DNA from: Lachnospiraceae bacterium
GTDB lineage: Bacteria > Bacillota > Clostridia > Lachnospirales > Lachnospiraceae
Assembly: GCA_017469945.1 (NCBI GenBank)
Contig: JAFUFI010000001.1
Location: forward strand, 1 to 50,280
DNA length: 50,280 nt
Reading direction: 5' to 3'
Shown here: positions 43,765-50,280 of the stretch, piece after piece
Numbering within the stretch: position 1 is the stretch's first letter
Layout of the letters: each line of letters begins with the position of its first letter
Position numbers and translations under genes: made by a program
Notes under the pieces: generated by a model
Seen by the model: only the letters and a program-made list of their open reading frames with translations
Database searches by the model: none
What the model was told of the DNA's origin: nothing

Positions 43765-45294
43765 TTATAAAAACTTGTTGGATTTAACCATTCTCACAAA
43801 TTCCGCGTTGTTTCTTGTCTTCGCAAAAAGATCGAGGATTCGGTCCGTAGCTTCATCGGGCTTAAGTCCGTTAAGAGCCTTTCTCATAACGTTGATAGCT
43901 TCAAGCTCGTCTGTCTCAAGGAGGAGATCCTCTCTTCTTGTTCCGGACTTGGCAAGGTCGATAGCAGGGAAGATTCTTCTCTCGGAAAGCTTTCTGTCGA
44001 GAACGATTTCCATATTACCGGTACCCTTGAATTCCTCGTATACAACATCGTCCATCTTAGAGCCTGTCTCAACAAGAGCAGTAGCAAGTACGGTAAGGCT
44101 TCCGCCTTCACGCATATTTCTTGCGGCACCGAAGAATCTCTTGGGCATATGTAACGCTGCAGGATCGAGACCTCCGGAAAGAGTACGTCCGCTGGGCGGA
44201 ATAACCTGGTTGTAAGCTCTTGTAAGTCTTGTAATAGAGTCGAGAAGGATTACAACATCTTCCTTTTGCTCAACAAGTCTTCTTGCTCTCTCTATAACCA
44301 TCTCGGCAACGCGAATGTGATGCTCAGGCTGCTCATCGAAGGTAGAGTAGATAACTTCAACGTTCTTGCCGATAATAGCTTCTTTAATATCCGTAACTTC
44401 CTCGGGACGCTCGTCGATAAGAAGGATGATCATATGGGTCTCGGGATCGTTTTTAAGCATTGAATGCGCAATTTCCTTAAGGAGGGTTGTCTTACCTGCC
44501 TTCGGAGGAGATACGATCATACCACGCTGTCCGTATCCTACGGGGCTTACAAGGTCCATAGCGCGCATCGCGATCTTGCATCCGGGAGTCTCGAGCTTAA
44601 TCCTCTTATCGGGGAAGATAGGGGTCAGATTCTCGAAGGATACTCTCTTTAAGGTTTCCTTTGCGGGACGTCCGTTTACTCTCTCAAGGAAAGAAAGGGG
44701 GCTGAACTTTTCCTTCTCGCCCTTGGCTCTCTTGATACCGGTAAGGATATCGCCGGTTCTTAGTCTGAAGCCGCGGATCTGCTGAGGAGATACATATACA
44801 TCGTTGTCTCCGGGAAGGTAGTTGGCGCTTCTGATAAATCCGAAGCCGTCGGACATAACTTCCAAAATACCCTCAACAAGAGTATCGCCTTCCTGGGGGA
44901 TATAGGTATCAAGGCTGATGGGCGCTCTTGCGGGAGCCTCTCCTTCGGGCCTTTGCTCAGCGATCTTTCCCTCAGCTTTCTGCTCTCCGTACTTTTCACC
45001 GCTGCTCTCGGCTACGGCTGATTTTTCTTCCTTAGATTCCTCAAAAGAAGCCTTCTTGGGCGCTCTTTCCCCGGTCTTGTCCTTGTTTGTAATTACGCTG
45101 ACACGGGTGGCTTTTCCGGCGAGTTTTCTAGCCTTTGCGCTTTCTCTTGCAGCCTCTTCTTTACGCTTTTCATCAACCTCGATAAGAAGGTCAACAAGCT
45201 CCTCCTTTTTAAGTCCGGTAATGCCTTTAACGCCGCCGGCCTTTGCGAGTGCCTTTAATTCAGTTAACGGTAATGATAATAATTTTTCTCTCAT
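43765..45294 (-). CDS. rho: Transcription termination factor Rho
   Basis: 509 residues. Rho N-terminal helical domain (LTELKALAKAGGVKGITGLKKEELVDLLI), an extra charged Lys/Glu/Ala-rich insertion (about 35-120), the RNA-binding CSD (GILEVMSDGFGFIRSANYLPGDNDVYVSPQQI), and the ATPase core: Walker A SPPKAGKTTLL, Walker B VVILLDSITRL, Q-loop LSGGLDP and R-loop. It terminates untranslated transcripts. It begins the run rho-MFS-small membrane-SH3. Lachnospiraceae-type Rho often has such N-terminal insertions. Confidence 0.97.
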   Translation of the reverse strand: MREKLLSLPLTELKALAKAGGVKGITGLKKEELVDLLIEVDEKRKEEAARESAKARKLAGKATRVSVITNKDKTGERAPKKASFEESKEEKSAVAESSGEKYGEQKAEGKIAEQRPEGEAPARAPISLDTYIPQEGDTLVEGILEVMSDGFGFIRSANYLPGDNDVYVSPQQIRGFRLRTGDILTGIKRAKGEKEKFSPLSFLERVNGRPAKETLKRVSFENLTPIFPDKRIKLETPGCKIAMRAMDLVSPVGYGQRGMIVSPPKAGKTTLLKEIAHSMLKNDPETHMIILLIDERPEEVTDIKEAIIGKNVEVIYSTFDEQPEHHIRVAEMVIERARRLVEQKEDVVILLDSITRLTRAYNQVIPPSGRTLSGGLDPAALHMPKRFFGAARNMREGGSLTVLATALVETGSKMDDVVYEEFKGTGNMEIVLDRKLSERRIFPAIDLAKSGTRREDLLLETDELEAINVMRKALNGLKPDEATDRILDLFAKTRNNAEFVRMVKSNKFL

Positions 45295-45481
45295 GTTACC
45301 TCTTTCTATAAAAATACATAGTCATCAGTTTACAAAAATGCAAAACAAAAATAGTGCCTAAACATTAAATCTTTGAATTGGGATTAATACTTTGACTAAA
45401 GTTAAATGAAATCGCGGAAATCTCAGTAAAAAAGATTTCCGCTAAACTTGCTCGCGCAACAGATAACTATTGCAATTTGAC

Positions 45482-45555
45482 TAGCGAGAGGGGGATTCGA
45501 ACCCTCGACACCGCGGATATGAACCGCGTGCTCTAGCCAACTGAGCTATCTCGCC
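45482..45555 (-). tRNA. tRNA-Met (anticodon CAT)
   Basis: Acceptor GGCGAGA/TCTCGCT, D-arm AGCTCAGTTGGCTAGAGC, anticodon stem CGCGG/CCGCG with loop TTCATAT, T-loop TTCGAAT. The G1-T72 end with A73 matches elongator tRNA-Met. One T-stem pair (A50-C64) is mismatched. tRNA-Ile2 (lysidine type) cannot be fully excluded from sequence. Confidence 0.88.
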
Positions 45556-45556
45556 G

Positions 45557-45629
45557 TGGAGCCTATAGGGCTCGAACCTATGACCCTCTGCTTGTAAGGC
45601 AGATGCTCTCCCAGCTGAGCTAAGACTCC
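45557..45629 (-). tRNA. tRNA-Val (anticodon TAC)
   Basis: Acceptor GGAGTCT/AGGCTCC (one T-G pair), D-arm TAGCTCAGCTGGGAGAGC, anticodon stem TCTGC/GCAGA with loop CTTACAA, T-loop TTCGAGC. It is 1 base from tRNA-Met in the same direction, so both come from one precursor. Confidence 0.94.
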
Positions 45630-45725
45630 GTATCGACATAGCGTCGACTCAATGAATATTACTACATGAGATCGAGCTTGTCAACAAAAATATTAAATGA
45701 TCTAAAAAGAATTTCAGATCATAAG

Positions 45726-45796
45726 CAGGGGAAGAGGGGATCGAACCCCCGTTAACGGTTTTGGAGACCGCCGCACTACCGCTGTACTATTCCCCT
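45726..45796 (-). tRNA. tRNA-Trp (anticodon CCA)
   Basis: Acceptor AGGGGAA/TTCCCCT with G73, anticodon loop CTCCAAA giving CCA, T-arm GGGGG TTCGATC CCCTC. It lies about 96 bases upstream of tRNA-Val on the same strand and 15 bases after the terminator of the FecR-like remnant. Confidence 0.94.
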
Positions 45797-45811
45797 ATTT
45801 GGTTTAAAACC

Positions 45812-45850
45812 AAAACGTCGGTCACTGTCAATCACAGCAACCGACGTTTA
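45812..45850 (-). terminator. Terminator after the FecR-like gene
   Basis: AACGTCGGT pairs with ACCGACGTT, with an inner CTGT/ACAG stem, followed by TTGGTTTT on the minus strand. It separates the FecR-like gene from the tRNA genes. Confidence 0.8.
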
Positions 45851-45899
45851 ATATAACATAACTTACGTAATAAAGCAAGAAGAAATTTAAGAATAATCC

Positions 45900-47512
45900 T
45901 TATACATGTGGAATCACTATTCCGTTTGCATCGTCACCCTCTCTGAGGTAAAGCATTGTAGTCGGATTTAACGAATCAACAAATCCAAGTTCGATAATAT
46001 TACCGTTACTTATACTTGTCAGGTGATAATCGTGATTCTGTCCGTTCTGGTCCACTACGCTGTATACTAGCTGATTGTTAGCTTGATTGTAGTTAATTAT
46101 ATACTTTCCATCAGCAGTTCTGACAGTAAAATCTGAGCTCTTTTGACTTGGACCTCCGGCTACATTTATAAGATTAAAGGCGTTCAAGAAATGTGCCCAG
46201 CTTTTTACAGTGCTTAAAGAAGTCTCAAATGTTACATCCTTTTCAATATCTCCTGTATATCCTGTACCACCTATGGATCCGGTACTGTTAAATTTATCGA
46301 AAACGATCACATCTCCGGCATTGATTACGTTCCAATCAAAATCCAACAAATAGTAAGGCAGTTCCTGAGGCTGTGGTTGTGAATCATATATTGTAGACAA
46401 AGTTGCAGTACGTATTCCGTTGGCATCAGGATCACCCATTCCTGTTACGCGAAGCGTATTACCATTAATATATTCACCGGTTGCTCCGCTGGCCGAAAGA
46501 TAAAATGTTCCATTCGCCTGCTGTTTGTTAAGATTCGCAGCCGCTATCCTAAAGGCTCCGTCAATGGTCACAGGACTTGCTGGCATTACAAAGGTGTTGT
46601 TCGTAATAGTAACCGAACCGCTTGTCACCGTCCATCCGGCAAATTCATATATTCCGTTAGGAGTAGCGGTAAGGGTTACGGTATCTCCCTCTTTTGCATT
46701 GGCGGGATTACAGGATACGGTTCCCTTTGAGGTGTCTGCTGTTGACATCGTAATTGCATAAAGTGTAGGTGTCGCATTGTTCTGACTTGTTGCCCATCCG
46801 TAAGCAACATGCACGCTTACATTAGTCGCGGGCATTACGAATGTGGGAGTATCAGTGCCGTTTGAGAAGTCAAGGGTTACATTTCCGTCGGGTTCCCATC
46901 TTGCGATCTCTTTACCACCGTCCGCAACCGCCTTAAGGCTTATAACTTCGCCCTCCTTTGCGCTTGATGCGCTGGCGGAAATTGTTCCGCCCTCTGAAGC
47001 CGTAACCGTAATTGTATAGGTCTTTTCTACGGGCTCTTCTTCCTCAGGTTCTTCCTCGGCAGGCTCCTCTTCAGGCTCTTCGGCCACTTCTTCGGCAGGT
47101 CCTTCCTCGGCAGGCTCCTCCTCGGGCTCTTCTACCACCTCAGGTTCAGGCTCTTCTTCGGGCTCCTTTGGTCTTTCTCTTCCAAGGTCTGCCCAGTCAA
47201 AGTAAGCCGGCTCAAGTCCCCAGGCGTATGCCCAGAACTCTTCCTCAGATATTCCCAGGATTTCCAGTACCTGCGCTCTTCTTACATCATCCCTTGCAAG
47301 CTCGCTTATAACAAGAAGCGGCAGGTCGTAGAGCGTGTACTTTTCTATACGCATCTTTCCGGTAGTAGCGTCAACAACAAGCTTTTGTCCGGCCTCAACC
47401 TCGATGCTTTCTCCGAAGTTGTTGGTTGTAACAACATGTCCCTCAAGAAGGTACAGTTCGTCTGCGGAAATATAGCCGCAGGTTCCGCGGATACCCGTGA
47501 TCATCGTTGATG
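45900..47512 (-). pseudogene. FecR-domain/InlB-repeat surface protein, 5' part cut off by IS21
   Basis: The remaining native reading frame, about 537 codons. It begins inside a FecR-like domain (STMITGIRGTCGYISADELYLLEGHVV), followed by a helical segment, an acidic Pro/Glu linker of EEPEEEP type, two divergent InlB B-repeats (TYTITVTASEGGTISASAS...FVMPATNVSVHV; YAITMSTADTSKGTVSC...FVMPASPVTI) and a C-terminal beta-rich part. The codons before STMITG come from the IS end, so the ATG at 47582 lies in the element and has no ribosome binding site. The signal peptide and first FecR half must lie beyond the window's right edge. Confidence 0.8.
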
Positions 47513-47600
47513 TGAGTATTCCGAACGAATAGTGCATTCTTATCGGAAATTTAGAGCACCCAATTCCGGAAAAACAGTGCATGTCTTTCCGGAAAAGGTG
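47513..47600. repeat. IS21 end (istB side) with internal direct repeats
   Basis: The terminal inverted repeat is followed by further copies of the GTGCA...TCCGGAAAA motif (around 47533, 47552, 47576), spaced about one to two helical turns apart. These are presumed transposase binding sites. Confidence 0.7.
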
Positions 47601-47615
47601 CAGTGCATTTAATAC

Positions 47616-47813
47616 TTAGTACTCGGGTGGAATCTCAATTCCGTGTTGTGTCAGTAATTCTTGTAAGCGGAGAATGTATTCATACTGGTGCTGGATCTCA
47701 ATCCAGTTACCATGGCATAATTCATCTGCTTCCTCTAATTCCTGACGAGTTATTTCGTAGTCAGTCCACTTGGGACATTTGTGGTCTTTGCTGAAAGCAC
47801 AGTAATCAGTCAT
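47616..47813 (-). CDS. Small accessory protein of the IS21 element
   Basis: 65 residues, MTDYCAFSKDHKCPKWTDYEITRQELEEADELCHGNWIEIQHQYEY..., Cys- and acidic-rich. It overlaps the end of istB by 8 bases and fills the space to the IS end. The early C...H...C pattern (Cys5, His11, Cys13) could bind metal. Its role in transposition is unknown; it may be a helper or regulatory protein. Confidence 0.65.
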   Translation of the reverse strand: MTDYCAFSKDHKCPKWTDYEITRQELEEADELCHGNWIEIQHQYEYILRLQELLTQHGIEIPPEY

Positions 47814-48585
47814 TTGAGCCTCCCTTCTGGGAAGCTTTTAAACCATGACGTTCCCTCATGGATATGCGACCTTCGATCATCACCTCGTATGAGTTGTGGA
47901 CTATCCTGTCTATGATAGCTTCACATATGGTTGCATCACATTCATTGCCGATGCGGTTATACCAGCCTTTAGGGTCAAACTGTGTACAGAATATAACAGA
48001 GCCTTTAACGCTACGGGCTTCGATTATCTCGAGAAGTTCGCGAGTCTGTTCTGTCGATACGGGACTTAAGAGGAATTCGTCAAGTATCAAAAGATCTATG
48101 TTCTGATACGCTTTGATGACCTTCTTAAGAGTACCTTCGCCTTGAGCAACAGCAAGTTCGTTTAATAGCTCAGGTAAACGTATGTATCTTACCTTTATGA
48201 ACTGTCTGCATGCGGCGATACCAAGTGCACAAGCTATATATGTTTTACCATTACCCGATGCACCCTTCAGAATGATGTGGTGATCGTCAGAAATATATCT
48301 GCATGTGGAGAATTCAAGCATCTGGGATTTATCAAGCTTCCTATCAGGATGATATTCAATGGATTCAACACACGCATTGGGATAGCGGAACTCCGCATTA
48401 CGGATGATCTTTTGAAGTTTTGTGCTCCGCCTTTTATCCCATTCTTTGTCGACCAGCATTCCAAACCGGTCTTCAAAAGAAATGTCATTATAAGTATTAG
48501 GATCGGCGCATTGGTTTTCAAAAGCATCGGCCATTGCGGAAAGGCGCATATCGTGTAGCTTATCTATAGTTGTTTGGCGAATCAT
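47806..48585 (-). CDS. istB: IS21 helper ATPase IstB
   Basis: 259 residues, AAA+ ATPase of the DnaC/IstB type. Walker A GASGNGKTYIA and Walker B LLILDEFLLSP are intact, with an N-terminal helical part (TIDKLHDMRLSAMADAFENQ). IstB assembles on target DNA and activates IstA. ATG 48585 follows AAGGAGG at 9 bases and overlaps the istA stop by one base (TGATG), so it is translationally coupled. Confidence 0.93.
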   Translation of the reverse strand: MIRQTTIDKLHDMRLSAMADAFENQCADPNTYNDISFEDRFGMLVDKEWDKRRSTKLQKIIRNAEFRYPNACVESIEYHPDRKLDKSQMLEFSTCRYISDDHHIILKGASGNGKTYIACALGIAACRQFIKVRYIRLPELLNELAVAQGEGTLKKVIKAYQNIDLLILDEFLLSPVSTEQTRELLEIIEARSVKGSVIFCTQFDPKGWYNRIGNECDATICEAIIDRIVHNSYEVMIEGRISMRERHGLKASQKGGSND

Positions 48586-50129
48586 CAGCAATCACCTCCT
48601 TTGTAATAAGAGGCGCCTCTGGTGATGCCATATACAGCGCTTTCACGTGACGACACTACCTCGGTCGGGCTGATTGAAACCTTATCCTGTCCGTTCTTGA
48701 GTATCGTTGTTATGTTTTTGAGACTTGGACTGGGCGTATAGCTTAATGCTTTAGCACATGCCTGTTCAAGACGCTCCGTTCCATATCTGTCAGCTAACTT
48801 CATAAGCGAGGCGCAGGATTTATATCCCTGCTGTTCGACCTTATGCATAGATAAGAAATGTTTGACCACAATAAGAGTGAAGCGACCTATCCCCTGAGCC
48901 CACTCGTTGAAACTATCAGAGTTATACTCAAGAAATTTCCTATGGTTTTCGGGCATGTGTTCAGGCAGATATATCGGATCCTTCGAGTACGCCCTGCGGA
49001 CATGAGATGCGATCCTATTGGTATGATAGAAGACCTCTATACTGCTTTCAGTAGTTCGAATGTCTACTTTCTTACCGATAAATTCATACGGAACAGAATA
49101 CTTGCAATTCCCGACTGTTATGAGATAATCGGGTTGTATGGTGGCAGTTGACCAGACAGCCGTTTCATACGGGGAAGCAGGTAATGGCATGAGGAAGTCC
49201 CTTTCTTCTTCGATAAATGCCGACAACCGGCTTCCTTTTCTTTTCTGAAAAGGTTTAGCATTGAAATCATCCAGCTTTTCACGAATGGCTCTATTGAGTT
49301 CTTCAAAAGTGAAAAACTTCTGATTCCTTAAGGCTGCTAAGATCCATGTTTCAAGGACCTTTACAGTTCCTTCTGCGTTCGGTTTGTCTTTTGGCTTTAC
49401 CGGTCTGGCCGGGATAATGGCTGTTCCATAGTATTCTGCCATCTCACGGTATGAGCGGTTGAGTATAAGCTCCGTACTTGTGTTTTTTATGACACCGGTT
49501 TTAAGATTGTCAGGAACGAGTATCCTTGTAACACCTCCAAAGAAAGAGTATGCGTGTACATGGGCCGCTATCCAGTGGTTAGACTTCATGTCGGGAAATG
49601 CCTCTGCATACCCATAAAGGCTACAAGGAAGCACAGCGACGAATACATATGCGTTCACATCGCTACCTGCGGCGATATCATGTACTTTAAGAGTATCGCC
49701 AACCCAGTCAACTTCCATTGTCTCACCGGGCTTACGTTTGATTCTTAGAGTTGCCTTCTTAGAAGCAGCAAAAGCACGATATTTTTCACCGAACTGAGTG
49801 TGCTGATACGGGATAGTGTGCTCTGCTTCACATTTGGCACAATACTCAGCCCATAAAAGGGAAAGTGTAACGCCCGGTTTAGCGAGTTCACTATGTATAT
49901 ACTCAAAATCCGGAAGTATCCTACCCTCATTATTGCCTCTGTCCGGATAAAACAGATGCTCGATGTCACTATTAGTCAGTGCATCAGGGATGGGCCATCC
50001 CATTGAATGTTGTTCAGCAAGCTGTAGGACTTCTGAAACCTTGTTGCGAGAGCAACATAGGCTATTCGAAATCGCGACATTGCTGAAGTCCAGGCTGTGG
50101 AGCCTGATGATTTCTCGATAATTTGTCAT
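48585..50129 (-). CDS. istA: IS21 transposase IstA
   Basis: 514 residues. An N-terminal helix-turn-helix region (LDFSNVAISNSLCCSRNKVSEVLQLAE) and an RNase H-fold DDE catalytic domain: first Asp in METMEVDWVGDTLKV-like context (EVDWVGD), second in ILVPDNLKTGV, Glu in KPNAEGTVKVLETW; then a C-terminal beta part (TVGNCKYSVPYEFIGKKVDI). The reading frame is intact, so the element may still move. It starts about 150 bases inside the IS end. Confidence 0.94.
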   Translation of the reverse strand: MTNYREIIRLHSLDFSNVAISNSLCCSRNKVSEVLQLAEQHSMGWPIPDALTNSDIEHLFYPDRGNNEGRILPDFEYIHSELAKPGVTLSLLWAEYCAKCEAEHTIPYQHTQFGEKYRAFAASKKATLRIKRKPGETMEVDWVGDTLKVHDIAAGSDVNAYVFVAVLPCSLYGYAEAFPDMKSNHWIAAHVHAYSFFGGVTRILVPDNLKTGVIKNTSTELILNRSYREMAEYYGTAIIPARPVKPKDKPNAEGTVKVLETWILAALRNQKFFTFEELNRAIREKLDDFNAKPFQKRKGSRLSAFIEEERDFLMPLPASPYETAVWSTATIQPDYLITVGNCKYSVPYEFIGKKVDIRTTESSIEVFYHTNRIASHVRRAYSKDPIYLPEHMPENHRKFLEYNSDSFNEWAQGIGRFTLIVVKHFLSMHKVEQQGYKSCASLMKLADRYGTERLEQACAKALSYTPSPSLKNITTILKNGQDKVSISPTEVVSSRESAVYGITRGASYYKGGDC

Positions 50130-50280
50130 GATTATCGACCTCCTTAATGAATTTACACATTTTCATGTGCATGGATTCATTATAGAGGATTGCACTCAGA
50201 GCGGAAAACACTGCTCTGAATTATCGGAAACATGTGCTCCGATTTTTCGGAAAGTATGCACTATTTAAACGGAATATCCA
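50130..50280. repeat. IS21 end (istA side) with promoter region
   Basis: Inverted-repeat end plus internal repeats of the CGGAAA...GTGC type (around 50200-50262). It is presumably the transposase-binding and istA-expression region. The window stops exactly at the predicted outer base. Confidence 0.7.

Larger units (their letters stand above)
47513..50280 (-). mobile_element. IS21-family insertion sequence, apparently complete
   Basis: It contains istA, istB and a small third frame. Ends match as imperfect inverted repeats: TGAGTATTCCG then AATAGTGCAT at 47513, and TGGATATTCCG then AATAGTGCAT reading inwards from 50280 (19 of 25 positions). Inside each end are repeated motifs of about 21 bases (AGTGCAT/AGAGCA with CTTTCCGGAAAA), the multiple transposase sites typical of IS21. 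Both ends start TG on the outer side. The outer right end coincides with the last base of the window. Confidence 0.85.

Noticed and set aside
47513..47582. ATG at 47582 as true start of the FecR-like protein
   Set aside because: The codons lie within the IS21 end and have no ribosome binding site; the FecR fold starts truncated.

Overview
This window most likely comes from a Firmicutes/Clostridia genome, probably Lachnospiraceae and plausibly near Butyrivibrio. That is an inference from gene content: rho-rpmE-DUF1385-prmC-prfA and infC-rpmI-rplT clusters, a CarD-like regulator, flotillin, MBOAT/AlgJ-type acetylation genes, a TIR/beta-propeller protein, InlB-like repeats, and strong AGGAGG-type ribosome binding sites. 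No rRNA gene is present. Nearly every gene lies on the minus strand; the one clear plus-strand unit is hipBA.

Layout by position (transcription mostly runs right to left). 1-4.7 kb: a TetR-controlled heterodimeric ABC exporter. 4.7-7.9 kb: tcdA, then a trpS-led run of two tiny membrane proteins and a PstS-like binding protein. 8-12 kb: an MscS channel with a beta-rich membrane-anchored partner, then a flotillin. 12.1-14.2 kb: an AT-rich three-gene membrane cassette with a SHOCT domain. 14.4-15.9 kb: hipBA. 16-18.3 kb: tex and tRNA-Gly. 18.3-20.4 kb: accessory genes (HigBA-like module, orphan HTH, Rpn-type nuclease). 20.8-25.4 kb: YitT, a HAD phosphatase and an O-acetylation pair. 25.5-26.97 kb: infC-rpmI-rplT with an L20-type attenuation leader and an AUU start. 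27-30.9 kb: a Gfo/Idh/MocA-aldo/keto reductase fusion and a threonyl-tRNA synthetase without a TGS domain. 31-37.3 kb: DHH phosphoesterase, receptor-like TIR/beta-propeller protein and a transglutaminase-like lipoprotein in a row. 37.4-45.3 kb: carD, prfA, prmC, DUF1385, rpmE, three membrane or surface genes, and rho. 45.5-45.8 kb: tRNA-Met, tRNA-Val, tRNA-Trp. 45.9-50.28 kb: a FecR/InlB-repeat surface gene cut by a complete IS21-family element whose outer end coincides with the last base of the window.

A family of G/C-rich, partly perfectly palindromic repeats (core TGACACAGGGGGACGGGG) occurs at six sites, mostly a few bases downstream of stop codons.

The strongest candidate for something not well described is the DHH-TIR-transglutaminase run at 31-37.3 kb. 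The TIR protein is predicted to span the membrane once, with TIR inside and a large beta-propeller outside, like a bacterial receptor. The dispersed 3'-UTR palindromes are the second candidate.
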